A stretch of 64,000 bases of DNA from assembly GCA_963827585.1 (NCBI GenBank), contig CAWHCK010000060.1, forward strand, positions 124,001-188,000, given 5' to 3'. The notes beneath the pieces were generated by a model, which was not told where the DNA came from, did no database searches, and saw only the letters and a list, made by a program, of their open reading frames with translations. Made by a program: the position numbers and the translations under genes. Below are positions 44,780-53,539 of the stretch, one piece after another. Position 1 is the stretch's first letter. Each line of letters starts with the position of its first letter. Origin of the DNA: VAZQ01 sp963827585 (lineage in GTDB: Bacteria; Pseudomonadota; Alphaproteobacteria; Rhizobiales; Xanthobacteraceae).

Positions 44780-45253
44780 TTATCGCTTGGGGGATGGCGT
44801 CGCCGGCGTACCGGTCGTCGCAGGCGCCTCCTCCGGCATCCAGGTCATCGCGTTGCGGTCGTACTTGAAGCCCCTCGCGCTCTTGAGCGCGTCCTTGCTG
44901 GCGTTCATCACGAGATACCATTTGTTGTTGTCTTTGGTCTTGACTTGGACGGCGTTGAAGGGGACGGCAACATCTTTCTCGCCTATGCCGAGGAAACCGC
45001 CGACGCCGATGATGAGCGCGGTGGCCTTGCCCTGGCGATCGACGAGCACATCCATAATCTCGCCGATCTTGTTGTCTCCCGGATCATAGACGCTCTGCTT
45101 GTACCAGTGGGTGATCGTCACGCCGTTCGCCGGGATGCTCGTCAGAGCCTGAGCCGCTGGGCCCCTCTGCTGCGGGGCCTGTTGGGGGGTTTGTGCGCCT
45201 GCTGTTGCGGTTGCGAACGCGACCAGCAGCGCCGCATAAGTGAGTTGTTTCAT
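44780..45253 (-). CDS. Exported PRC-barrel domain protein
   Basis: 157 residues from MKQLTYAALLVAFATATAGA, a signal peptide cleaved near AGA-QTPQQ. A Gln/Pro-rich linker leads to the PRC-barrel: WYKQSVYDPGDNKIGEIMDV LVDRQGKATALIIGVGGFLG and VAVPFNAVQVK. PRC-barrel proteins of this secreted type are common in the stress regulons of Bradyrhizobium-like bacteria; the ligand is unknown. An upstream ATG in frame adds 23 residues that lie over the promoter, so the inner start is preferred. Confidence 0.88.
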   Translation of the reverse strand: MKQLTYAALLVAFATATAGAQTPQQAPQQRGPAAQALTSIPANGVTITHWYKQSVYDPGDNKIGEIMDVLVDRQGKATALIIGVGGFLGIGEKDVAVPFNAVQVKTKDNNKWYLVMNASKDALKSARGFKYDRNAMTWMPEEAPATTGTPATPSPKR

Positions 45254-45303
45254 CGGGGGCCTCTCTGGGGTTTTTGGGGATGACGAATTCATCCGCCCAA
45301 ACA

Positions 45304-45328
45304 ACGTGATGGGGAGAGCCAAGTTCCA
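45304..45328 (-). promoter_or_regulatory. EcfG-type promoter of the PRC-barrel gene, perfect consensus
   Basis: GGAAC (45324-45328), 16-bp spacer, CGTT (45304-45307) on the minus strand, 51 bp before the start codon. Confidence 0.72.
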
Positions 45329-45936
45329 TTGCCCACGCTGTATTTGGCCCTCATGGCGCGGTCGAACCGCCTGCGGTGCCGTGCTTGCATGATTGCGCGT
45401 GATCGTTTGCGAAGAACGCCCTTACGCCGACGCGAACTCTGAGCGGCGTGTTTTCACGCGTTGCGCCCATTCGAAGCGCTCGTCATATGCAGTGACGCTC
45501 GACTCGGCGAAATAACCAAGCTGCGGAGCACACGCGATGCTCGGCTTGCCGACAACGAAGGAAGGCCGGGCCGCACGCGTTGACGCGCGGTCACGAACTC
45601 CGATGCAGAACAAATAGTTTCGAGCCCGCCGAAGCACGGATGTCGGCACGAGCGAATGGCCCATAGGGAGGAGCTGATGCGGACCCAAATTGATTATCGC
45701 CGCGGCCAGCATAGCGGCGACTTGCCACCCCGAACGCTCTGGCAGTGGAGCTTCAGCCTGATCGGCATCGACAAGTTCAAGGCACACCGGCAGCGAAGCG
45801 ACAGGTCGGCACCATCGAACGAGCAGACGACACGCGGACGAAAGGACGCTAGCCGTCATTGTCGGCGGCTCTGGGCATCGGCGCCGATATTATACCACGC
45901 CGTGGAAGCTCCGGACACAAACCGCCATGAAGACAG

Positions 45937-46038
45937 GTGAAAGTCTGCGAGCAGCAACTCAAGGGCGCTCCGAAATACAGCAAGCCCGAGAACTGGAATT
46001 CCGGACCCCGAACGCGACGCAGGGTCTACGACTATTAG
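45937..46038 (+). pseudogene. C-terminal remnant of a PRC-barrel protein
   Basis: A 33-codon frame reading KVCEQQLKGAPKYSKPENWN followed by RRVYDY and a stop. LKGAPKY...W...R-V-DYY is the usual end of a cytoplasmic PRC-barrel protein family in this group. The rest of the gene is absent, so this is a fragment. 45329-45936 and 46039-46183 otherwise hold nothing I can support. Confidence 0.4.
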
Positions 46039-46183
46039 CAGGACACACCCTTTGGTGAACGGAGTCCTTTCAGGGAAGGTCCGCCCTGAAGGCGCTCGGC
46101 CGCTACGCGATGCACCACGTCCATGACGAACTCGGGACAAAGCACAGTCGAGGCGCGATGATCCGGACCCGAAGCTGCGCGCG

Positions 46184-47189
46184 TTGGCGCGACGGCTGGG
46201 ATTGCGTTACGTGACGGCCGACGCGCTCTCCATCCGCCGCCGCCGTTCCGGACGCGGCTGGTGCTATCTCGGCGCCGGCCAACGCATCATTCGCAGTCCC
46301 GCGACAGTCCGGCGGTTGGCGCGCCTGGCAGTGCCGCCGGCCTACCGCGACGTGCTCTACGCGAAAGATCCCGCGGCCCATTTGCAGGCGGTCGGGCGCG
46401 ACGACGCCGGCCGCCTGCAGTATCGCTACCATCCGGATTGGGAACAGGCGCGGGAAATCCGCAAGGCGCGGAGTCTCGCCCGCCTCGCATCGGTGCTGCC
46501 GCGTATCCGGCGCAGCGTCGGCCAGCATCTCGCCGCTGCCGAACCCACGCGCGACTTCGCAGCCGCGGCGGTGGTCGAGCTGGTGGACCGCAGCGCCATC
46601 CGGCCGGGACGCGAAAGCTACGCGCGCGAGCGCGGCACGCGCGGAGCGGCCACCCTCCTGAAGTCGAACGTCACTGTGAGCGGCGGCCTGATCTCGCTGG
46701 CGTTCCGCTCGAAGGGCGGCAAGAGGATCACCAAGAGGTTTCGCGACGCTCGCCTCGCCGCGGCTATTGTCCGGCTGCGGCGGCTGCCGGGGCCGCGTTT
46801 GTTCCAGTACCGTGCCGCGAGCGGAAGAATCTGTCTGCTCACGGCCCGCGAGGTGAACGCATTCCTGCGCGAGATCGCGGGCGTGGACATCGCGCTGAAG
46901 GACTTCCGCACCCTGTTCGCGTCGGCCAGCGTGCTCGCGGCGTTGGCACGAATGGAGCCTGCGAGCAGCGAGACCCGGCGCCGGCGGCAGGTGCGCGAGG
47001 CGGTCGCGGCCACCGCCGACGATCTCGCCAATACGCCGCCGATCTGCCGCCGCAGCTACGTGCACGACACCGTCGTCTCGGCGTTCGAGAACGGCGCGCT
47101 GGAGCGATTTTCGAGGACGTTGAAACGACGCTCGACAGCGCGCCGCGCGCGAGGTGCTGGCCAGGATCGTCGCCAAGAGCGCTTGCTGA
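46184..47189 (+). CDS. DNA topoisomerase IB, C-terminal frameshift
   Basis: Relaxes supercoils by a 3'-phosphotyrosine mechanism. The 5' part has RYVTADALSIRRRRSGRGWCYL; the core has HLQAVGRDDAGRLQYRYHPDWE, a bacterial TopIB signature; the catalytic region has KDFRTLFASASVLAALA and the nucleophile Tyr in CRRSYVHDTVVSAFENGAL. The expected C-terminus REVLARIVAKSAC appears in another frame after a break at about 47148. TTG start chosen; the frame is open further 5', so the true start may be upstream. Poxvirus-like TopIB genes are frequent in rhizobial stress clusters. Confidence 0.85.
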
Positions 47190-47233
47190 TCTCGCGGAGG
47201 CCAGGCAGCAATTGCGGCGAGCGCATGCCGACC

Positions 47234-47650
47234 TCACGTGCGGTGAAATTGAACGTCAAGCTCCCGTATCACCTTGTCTGCATTCTCCGGGTCGAGCCGT
47301 CGCAGTATCGCATCGAGCTTGGCTTCCTTGCGTTCGTCGCCCTCCTTCGATTGAGGCGAGCCGATGTGCAGGAGGATGGCCAGCCCTGCGACCTGCCAAA
47401 GCAGTTGCAGGAATTCCGATTGCCAGTTTTCCAACGTATCCCTGGTCATTTCTACGAAATACCCGCTCACTTGGATCGGCTCGCCGTGTGCATGCTGCTC
47501 GTTGACATATGCGAACCAGCCAAAGAGCCAGTGCCCCACCAGTGAGATGAGGAAGAACAACGCCGTGATCCATGCAAATCCGAAGCGGCCGCCCAGGGCT
47601 ACAATTTTTCGTTCTGACGTCTCGCGGTGCACCGAGTGTCTCGCCTCCAT
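47234..47650 (-). CDS. DUF6766-type small membrane protein
   Basis: 138 residues from MEARHSVHRETSERK. Two hydrophobic helices (FAWITALFFLISLVGHWLFG and FLQLLWQVAGLAILLHIGSP) flank a conserved loop with the motif ENWQSEFLQ and end with a charged tail. SAFENWESEFLQ-like sequences with a GSxxSK segment typify DUF6766. Located after the DUF892 gene on the same strand with a 59-bp gap, so probably under the same stress promoter. Confidence 0.72.
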   Translation of the reverse strand: MEARHSVHRETSERKIVALGGRFGFAWITALFFLISLVGHWLFGWFAYVNEQHAHGEPIQVSGYFVEMTRDTLENWQSEFLQLLWQVAGLAILLHIGSPQSKEGDERKEAKLDAILRRLDPENADKVIRELDVQFHRT

Positions 47651-47709
47651 GATAATGCCGGTCGGGAAAGACGACCCCCCGACCGGCAACGCGCTTCCGC
47701 AAGGAGAAA

Positions 47710-48221
47710 TCAGCTCGCCGCCTTGCGGTTCACGCCCTTGCGAACGGCTACCGTCGAGAGCTTCTTATCGGCAGCCTTTTCTTCGTTCAGGTTGGTCGTC
47801 AGCAGGCGAATGACGTCGTCACGCCCCAGCGACTTCGGCCCAGGCGATCAGCGTCCCGTAGCGGGCGATCTCGTAGTGCTCGACGGATTGCGCCGCGCCG
47901 ACGATCGCGGCATCCAGCACTTCCTTGTCGGCCACCTCGCCCGCAACCTCGTCGGCCTCGCTGATGAGACCGTCGATCGCCGGGCATTTCACGCCCTGCG
48001 GCCGTTCGCCGAGCTTCTGGAAGACCTGATCGAGGCGCGCGATCTGATTCTTGGTCTCCTCGAGATGATCCTTCAGGCCCTTGGAGAGATCGCGGTTCGT
48101 CGCCTTGTCGATCAGACCTAGGCAGAGATTTCACGATCTGGTTTTCGGCGTAGTAGATGTCCTGCAGGCCGTGGAGCAGCAGATCGTCCATCGTCTGGAT
48201 GTCTTTCGAAAACAGTCCCAT
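47710..48221 (-). CDS. DUF892 ferritin-like (YciF) protein, frameshifted
   Basis: Start MGLFSKDIQTMDDLLLHGLQ DIYYAENQIVKSLP, the DUF892 opening. Further segments in other frames: HLEETKNQIARLDQVFQKLG, GVKCPAIDGLISEADEVAGE, VGAAQSVEHYEIARYGTLIA and a RKGVNRKAAS end. Breaks near 48117 and 47825. The Glu/His metal ligands of the four-helix ferritin-like fold are present. A GGAAC-N17-CGTT promoter lies 44 bp upstream. Confidence 0.78.
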
Positions 48222-48264
48222 GAGCGTCGTCCTTTGGTGCGAGGGGTCAACCCGTGCGTTCGAA

Positions 48265-48290
48265 AACGACTTTCCCGAACACTAGGTTCC
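48265..48290 (-). promoter_or_regulatory. EcfG-type promoter, perfect boxes with 17-bp spacer
   Basis: GGAAC (48286-48290), 17-bp spacer, CGTT (48265-48268) on the minus strand, 44 bp before the DUF892 gene. Confidence 0.7.
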
Positions 48291-48590
48291 TTGTGCGATC
48301 AGGGTTTCGCGCCGCTGGCTCGCCGCCGATCGCTCCGAGGGAACCAATCGCGATCACCCGGCATTTCGTGTTACCTCATCGTCCCTCAGGCCCCCAGGCG
48401 AGACTTGGGATTGCCGCGGCTTTTTCACGTTCCAATGAACGATCTGGCGCTGCCACCAAACCGGCTAAGATTGTGCATCGCGCGGGTTCACCGCATCGAT
48501 GAATCGTGACCACGGATTGTTCAGTGGCAACCAGGCCAAAGGATCTGCGAAGCGGCCGTCCAGTATGGCAAGGCCGCCGCGCGCCACCGT

Positions 48591-49754
48591 GTGCCACACG
48601 CGAGTCTCTCTCGGGACATCAAGACCGATGTGCTGGTGATGGGCGCGGGGATCACCGGGGCCAGCATCGCCGATGCGCTCGCAGCCGCCGGAGTGAAAGT
48701 CGCCGTCGTCGACAAGCGCGGCCTTGCCAGGGGCTCGACCATGGCAAGCACTGCGCTCGTGCTCTACGAGAGCGACACGCCACTGATCACACTCACCCGC
48801 AAGATCGGCAAGGAGAAAGCCGTCCGCGCCTGGCGCCGATCGCGCCTCGCCGTGGAATCGCTCGCCGTCCGGCTCGGAGAACTTGGGCTCGCCGATATCG
48901 CGCGCCGTGACTCGCTCTACCTTGCCGGCAACGTCCTTGGACGAAAAGAGCTTCAACGCGAGCACGAGGCGCGGCAGGCCAGCGGATTGCCGAGTCGTTT
49001 CCTGAATCGCAAGGCGCTGCACGACCGGTACGGGATCGCGCGGGCCGCCGCCCTCATGGGCTATGGCAATCTCGTGATCGATCCAAGGAAAAGCACGCTC
49101 GCGCTATTGAATGCCGCGGCGGCCAACGGCGCGCGCGTGTTCGCGCCGGTGGAAATGACGAACGTCACGCCGAATAGAGGCAGCGTGACGGTGACGGCGG
49201 CCGACGGACGCCGCATCCAGTGCGGTCAACTTGTTTTCGCGACCGGTTACGAGTTGCCCGACGGCGTTCCTCGCCGCTATCACAAGATCAACTCCACATG
49301 GGCGATCGCAACGGTCCCGCAGGAGCGGCGGCGCCTGTGGCCGGGCGAGTGCTGCGTCTGGGAAGCGTCCGATCCCTATCTCTATATCCGGACAACGTCG
49401 GACGGCCGGGTGATCTGCGGCGGCGGAGACGAGGGCATCTCGGACGAGGAGAAACGCGACGCATTGTTGAGCCGCAAGACCGAGATGCTGCGGCGCAAAC
49501 TGCACCGGCTCTTGCCGAAGCTCGACACGACCGTGGAGTTCGCGTGGACCGGCGCCTTTGGCGAAACCAAGACAGGCTTGCCGATCATCGGGCCGCTTCC
49601 GCACATGCCGCATTGCTGGATCGCGCTCGGCTACGGCGGCAACGGCACGACCTATGCCGCCATCGCGGCCGCCGTCATTGCCGGCGCGATCGCCGGCCGG
49701 CCCGACGCCGATGCCGACCTCTATCAGTTTCCGCTCCATCAGAAGGCGGACTGA
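48591..49754 (+). CDS. FAD-dependent oxidoreductase (DAO superfamily)
   Basis: 387 residues. N-terminal FAD motif VLVMGAGITGASIADALAAA, GSTMASTALVLYESD, the middle GYGNLVIDPRKSTLALLNAA, and the C-terminal GLPIIGPLPHMPHCWIALGY GGNG typical of glycine-oxidase or sarcosine-oxidase-like enzymes. Residues just upstream in another frame (LRSGRPVWQ, from about 48538) resemble the usual N-terminus of this family, so a one-base shift near 48575 probably hides the real start near 48500. Substrate not predictable. Confidence 0.85.
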   Translation: MPHASLSRDIKTDVLVMGAGITGASIADALAAAGVKVAVVDKRGLARGSTMASTALVLYESDTPLITLTRKIGKEKAVRAWRRSRLAVESLAVRLGELGLADIARRDSLYLAGNVLGRKELQREHEARQASGLPSRFLNRKALHDRYGIARAAALMGYGNLVIDPRKSTLALLNAAAANGARVFAPVEMTNVTPNRGSVTVTAADGRRIQCGQLVFATGYELPDGVPRRYHKINSTWAIATVPQERRRLWPGECCVWEASDPYLYIRTTSDGRVICGGGDEGISDEEKRDALLSRKTEMLRRKLHRLLPKLDTTVEFAWTGAFGETKTGLPIIGPLPHMPHCWIALGYGGNGTTYAAIAAAVIAGAIAGRPDADADLYQFPLHQKAD

Positions 49755-49823
49755 CGTTGCCCGTCGCAGGCAGCGAGCCGGGCCGCGGCCGCAGCGACCT
49801 CTGGCTGATGCCGCGGTCACCCC

Positions 49824-49848
49824 GGAACTTTCTTGTTCATACTCGGTT
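49824..49848 (+). promoter_or_regulatory. EcfG-type promoter
   Basis: GGAAC (49824-49828), 16-bp spacer, GGTT (49845-49848), 36 bp before the ATG of the small YqjD-like protein. Confidence 0.5.
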
Positions 49849-49884
49849 TCGTACAGGGAAGGATTTCGCGAAACAGGAGAGCTC

Positions 49885-50079
49885 ATGGCCAAACGTGCGA
49901 ATGTCCGAAGGGTCGTCTCGGATGCCCAGGACCAAGGCGCGGGAGCCGTCGACGCCGTGCGGGACGTTCGAGACAACGTGGCCGACGCGATCGACAAGTC
50001 TCTGGAACGGCGGCCTTACACGACTTTGTTGTTGGCGGTGGGTCTGGGTTTCTTGCTGGGCGCAATGTGGGCACGCTAG
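49885..50079 (+). CDS. Small YqjD/ElaB-like membrane-anchored protein
   Basis: 64 residues: MAKRANVRRVVSDAQDQGAG, an amphipathic helix (VRDVRDNVADAIDKSLERRP) and a C-terminal membrane segment YTTLLLAVGLGFLLGAMWAR. RPYTTLLLAVGLGFLLG-type endings are typical of DUF883/YqjD, ribosome- or membrane-associated proteins induced in stationary phase. CAGGAGAG precedes the ATG. Confidence 0.82.
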   Translation: MAKRANVRRVVSDAQDQGAGAVDAVRDVRDNVADAIDKSLERRPYTTLLLAVGLGFLLGAMWAR

Positions 50080-50174
50080 AGCTTGATCCGGAAAAGTGGG
50101 TACCGGTTTTCCGAAAAGATCATGCTCAAACAAAGCTAGAGCGTGCGACTTGCATAAAGCAATCACGCTCTAGG
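50078..50174. repeat. Inverted copy of the bipartite repeat
   Basis: AGAGCTTGATCCGGAAAAGT...GATCATGCTC (50078-50127) followed by AAACAAAGCTAGAGCGTG...AATCACGCTCTAG (50128-50174). This is the reverse complement of the arrangement at 44581-44683. Confidence 0.75.
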
Positions 50175-50189
50175 CCGGAGAAACGCTGA

Positions 50190-50658
50190 ATGGGCGGGTG
50201 GCGCCGATATCTGGAATTGCAGGCCAAGGCGAAGACCGGCCTGAGTTCCGATCTGTTCGTCTGGGCGCTCGTCGCGGTCGTGTTCGGGGTGGTTACCTTC
50301 GGTTTCGTCCTCGCAACCGCCTTCATCTGGTTGGCCGACCGCTATGAGCCATTGATCGCCGCGCTGGCGCTCGGCGGAATTCTTTCTGCTGATTACGATC
50401 ATTGCGGTTGCCTGCTGCTTTTGGTCGCGTCGCCGGACCATCGAACGTGCCGAGCTGGCGCTCGCTGCCCGCCGGAATGTGCCGTGGCTCGACCCGGGGC
50501 TCCTAGCCGTGGCGATGCGAGGGAGCCGCGCCATCGGCGGGCGCAAGCTCGTTCCGCTGATAGCCGTCGGGGTGCTCGCTGCCGGCATCGGGATACAATG
50601 GCTCGCCCGCCGCAAGCCGGATGTCGAGGATCGCCGCGCCTTGGCGCGGACAGCGTAG
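50190..50658 (+). CDS. Holin-like membrane protein, frameshifted
   Basis: Start MGGWRRYLELQAKAKTGLSS DLFVWALVAVVFGVVTFGFV, a first helix; then IWLADRYEPLIAALALGG and, after a shift near 50385, ITIIAVACCFWSRRRTIERA ELALAARRNVPWLDP, and LVPLIAVGVLAAGIGIQWLA RRKP. The layout (two helices, RTxERAxLALAAR, C-terminal helix, basic end) matches small membrane proteins found next to YqjD-like genes in Bradyrhizobium. No known activity. Confidence 0.65.
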
Positions 50659-50719
50659 TACCGATCGCTCTGCGCGGCGCGGCAAAACGAAACATCCAGA
50701 CCTTCGAGGGTGAAAAGGC

Positions 50720-50744
50720 GGAACTGGCGCCGATGCCGGCTGTT
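50720..50744 (+). promoter_or_regulatory. EcfG-like promoter of the CsbD-type gene
   Basis: GGAAC (50720-50724), 16-bp spacer, TGTT (50741-50744), 32 bp before the start; one mismatch in the -10 box. Confidence 0.45.
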
Positions 50745-50776
50745 GAGAATTCATCACCATCATGAGGAACACGCCC

Positions 50777-51082
50777 ATGAACGAAGATCGATTGACCGGC
50801 GCCGCCAAGAACCTCGGCGGCAAGGTGGAAGAAGGTGTCGGACGAGCCACCGGCGATCTGGAAACCCAGGTGCGGGGCAAGGCAAGACAGGCCGAGGGAC
50901 AGATCGAGGAGTTCTACGGCCAGGCCAAGGAGACAGCGGCCAACGCCGCGGAAGCCGTGCGCGACCGGGCCAGCGAGGCCGAGGACTTCCTGCGCACGAC
51001 CATCGAGCAGCGCCCATACACGGCTGCCGCTGTCGCCCTCGGCATCGGATACGTGATCGGCCGCTTCGCCCGCCGCGACTGA
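50777..51082 (+). CDS. CsbD-family stress protein with C-terminal membrane helix
   Basis: 101 residues from MNEDRLTGAAKNLGGKVEEG VGRATGD, the CsbD signature. The second half (EDFLRTTIEQRPYTAAAVAL GIGYVIGRFARRD) is a DUF883-like membrane anchor, making a fusion of the two stress families. CsbD is a sigma-B-controlled protein in Bacillus. GAGGA lies 9 bases before the ATG. Confidence 0.85.
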   Translation: MNEDRLTGAAKNLGGKVEEGVGRATGDLETQVRGKARQAEGQIEEFYGQAKETAANAAEAVRDRASEAEDFLRTTIEQRPYTAAAVALGIGYVIGRFARRD

Positions 51083-51122
51083 GGTTCACGCCGCTGGATC
51101 ATACGAACTCGGAATCGGGACT

Positions 51123-51207
51123 GGAGCGTGATTGCTTTAGGTTGAGTCGCAATCACGCTCTAGCTTTTTGTTTGAGCATGATCTTTTCGGAAAACCGGCA
51201 CCAGGAA
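51123..51207. repeat. Bipartite repeat, truncated
   Basis: GAGCGTGATTGCTTTAGGTT...AATCACGCTCTAG followed by only the left half of the GAGCATGATC module, which stops at ACCGGCACCAGG near the end of the multicopper oxidase gene. Confidence 0.65.
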
Positions 51208-51221
51208 GATTGCTGCGTTTC

Positions 51222-52745
51222 TCAGGCGACGACCTCGACGACGCCCATCATCCCCTTATCCTCGTGGTCGACAGCGTGACAGTGATAGACGAAACGCCCG
51301 ACGATCACCGGATCGGTGAAGGGGATGACCACCTTCAACACGCCCGGCCCGTGATCGGTCGCCGGCGGCGCCGAGAACGTGTCTCGCAGACTGTCCTCGT
51401 TCTGACGGATCCCGTTGATCTCGGTCACGAGGAAGGCGGTCTGGTGGATATGGAAGCTGTGATACTGCTGATCCGTGTTGACGACGGTCCACTCCTCGGT
51501 GTCGCCGAGTTTCACGGTCTGGTCGACACGGTTCTCGTCCATGACGCGCCCATCGATCATGAACGCATGCCGATCGGGTGTCCTCGAATACTCCAGTGTG
51601 CGTCGGCGTGCGATCGTGGCGGATCGCACGTCGTCGATCCACCGCGCACCGTCGACATGCTGGCGCAAGACCTCGGTTTCGGCATCGGCTCGCGCCGGCC
51701 CCGATCCGACGGCCACGATCGTCGCCAGTTGCTGGGCCGGATCCGGCTTCTTCCATGCCTGGTTCTGAAAGGGAATGGTTCGCATGACGTATTCGCCGGC
51801 TTGCGGCCCGATCGCGATGGCGTCGATCCGCTGACCGGGTCCGAGGAAGAATTCGGTCATCTTGCGCGGCTGCGACAGCGGATGGCCATCCGTCGCCAAT
51901 ACGTAGAGAGGCATGCCCTCGATTTGAAATTTGATGAAGAGCGTGGCGCCAATATTGGCGATCCGCCAGAAGCGCATTTCTCCCGGGCGGATCTGCACCA
52001 TCGGGTTCAGTTGGCCATTGATCGAGATGATTTCGTTGTCGTCGCCGGGCTCCGCATGCTTGATGAGGAAGAACTGTTCCGGCAGGCCCTCCAGGATTGG
52101 AAAGAATTTTTCGGAACCGTCCACAACGAGTCCACCGGACATGCCACCAAGCATTTGCTTGGCGACGAAGCCATGCGCGTGCGGATGGTACCAGAACAAA
52201 CCGGGGCCCTGGCGACCGGTGGCGGGAATGCGCACCTCGTAGTCGAACACGTGACCCGGATGCACGTGGACGAAGGCGTTGTCACTATTGCCCTGCGGCG
52301 ACACGCTCATGCCGTGGAAATGCAAATTCGAGGGATCATCGGGCAGCTTGTTCCTGAACGTGATCCGCATGACGTCGCCGAGGCGTACCCTGAGCAGCGG
52401 CGGCAGGTAGGCGTCGTTGTAGACAAATCCGGGGAATGCATATTCGCCGAGCTGCACCCGGCTCGGCGCGGCCGTGATAGTGGCGGAGAGCACGCCGTTC
52501 CGGCTCCGAATTTCCGGTGGTTGGATCAGTGGCTCGCGTCCTGCCGCGGCCGCGCGGCTGGAGTCCAGCAGCGCGGGTCCCGACCCAATAAGCATCGCGC
52601 CCGAGCGCAGCACCGATGCAGCGGCAAGCCCTGCGCCCCCGATAGTCTTCAGGAAAGACCGTCGGTCGCGGAATTCTCGTGCAGCATGCCGGTCTTGCTG
52701 CGGACCGGGATGACCTCGCCGTTGCGCGGGTTGGCGGTGATGCAT
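51222..52745 (-). CDS. Tat-exported multicopper oxidase
   Basis: 507 residues from the chosen ATG. A twin-arginine signal RRSFLKTIGGAGLAAASVL leads to three cupredoxin domains. Copper motifs: HFHGMS (about residue 143), YHPHAHGFV (about 190), YHSFHIHQT (about 430) and HCHAVDHEDKGMM at the C-terminus, with the type-1 Cys and Met. All trinuclear-site His are present, so it should be active. It resembles CotA/CueO-type laccases, which oxidise Cu(I), Mn(II) or phenolics. The frame is open further 5', so the start is not certain. 52746-52958 holds nothing recognised. Confidence 0.9.
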   Translation of the reverse strand: MHHRQPAQRRGHPGPQQDRHAAREFRDRRSFLKTIGGAGLAAASVLRSGAMLIGSGPALLDSSRAAAAGREPLIQPPEIRSRNGVLSATITAAPSRVQLGEYAFPGFVYNDAYLPPLLRVRLGDVMRITFRNKLPDDPSNLHFHGMSVSPQGNSDNAFVHVHPGHVFDYEVRIPATGRQGPGLFWYHPHAHGFVAKQMLGGMSGGLVVDGSEKFFPILEGLPEQFFLIKHAEPGDDNEIISINGQLNPMVQIRPGEMRFWRIANIGATLFIKFQIEGMPLYVLATDGHPLSQPRKMTEFFLGPGQRIDAIAIGPQAGEYVMRTIPFQNQAWKKPDPAQQLATIVAVGSGPARADAETEVLRQHVDGARWIDDVRSATIARRRTLEYSRTPDRHAFMIDGRVMDENRVDQTVKLGDTEEWTVVNTDQQYHSFHIHQTAFLVTEINGIRQNEDSLRDTFSAPPATDHGPGVLKVVIPFTDPVIVGRFVYHCHAVDHEDKGMMGVVEVVA

Positions 52746-52958
52746 GAGACAGCTTGAATTCAGCTCGTCCAATTCGACTACCTGCGAAACTAGCGACGTG
52801 TTCATTCGGTGCTTGTCCGGGATTGCGGCGTTTGCCGCGAATTTGCGCATCCCGGAAGGATGGACCCGCGGGTGATGCACGTTGGAATGGAACGCGTGCG
52901 CCGCGCGAGATCAGTAACGTAGTCCAGAAAATCGCACCGGTCAGCGAGTTCGATCTGA

Positions 52959-53510
52959 TCAAATTCGGCGCGGATTCCGCGTCAGAGGGTGGCCCAGCAG
53001 AGCACGAACGATGAGCGGCACCCCGACCATTCCAGGCAGCAGCCAGTAGGCAATCGGCGGAAGCTCCTTCCAAATCGGCAGCATCTTTCCGTTGTCTACG
53101 TAGAAAGCGGTCAGCATCAGCACGTAAGACGTTCCCATGCCGACGATGTGCAGTTTCACCCAATTGCGCCAACGTCGCAGGAGAGCGGTGCGGCCGAGAT
53201 ATGCTGCCGCGAACGAGAGCGTCCCGAGAATGAACAAGTGATAATTCTCGGCCCAACGCATCACGGCGAGGAACGTGGCGGACACAAAAACCGTCAACAG
53301 CAGCCAATAGTAAATCTGTCCGAACGTCGAATGCCGCCCTCGGCCCTTCTTGCTGAACATCGCAATGATGCCGACAACCACGGCGGCAAGCCCGACGGCG
53401 ATATGAAAGCCCACGACAGTCAGGAAGGTTGGCGAAGTCGAGGGTATCTCGATCCCCAATATGATGGTCGATTCACCCGGCATCCGCGCGGTTCTCCCGA
53501 TCGGGCTCAC
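52959..53510 (-). CDS. Small polytopic membrane protein (DUF2306-like)
   Basis: 183 residues, about five helices: FLTVVGFHIAVGLAAVVVGI, YYWLLLTVFVSATFLAVMRW, NYHLFILGTLSFAAAYLGR, MGTSYVLMLTAFYVDNGKML and YWLLPGMVGVPLIVRALLGH. The order of a HxxxG helix, a short RGRHSTFGQIYYW loop and HxxGMGTSY resembles DUF2306. A second in-frame Met (53483) is an alternative start. It follows aqpS on the same strand by 29 bp and may be in the arsenic operon. Function unknown. Confidence 0.65.
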   Translation of the reverse strand: MSPIGRTARMPGESTIILGIEIPSTSPTFLTVVGFHIAVGLAAVVVGIIAMFSKKGRGRHSTFGQIYYWLLLTVFVSATFLAVMRWAENYHLFILGTLSFAAAYLGRTALLRRWRNWVKLHIVGMGTSYVLMLTAFYVDNGKMLPIWKELPPIAYWLLPGMVGVPLIVRALLGHPLTRNPRRI

Positions 53511-53539
53511 AAGCCCGACGATCGCCAGTCAAGAAAAAG

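Noticed and set aside
45656..45940. A 94-residue plus-strand frame
   Set aside because: No motif, no promoter, and composition like other non-coding frames here.
48348..48380. A GGAAC stress promoter before the FAD oxidoreductase
   Set aside because: No NGTT box at 16 or 17 bp; the next candidate is at 22 bp.
51168..52757. A 529-residue plus-strand frame
   Set aside because: Antisense to the multicopper oxidase, whose copper motifs prove the minus strand is coding.
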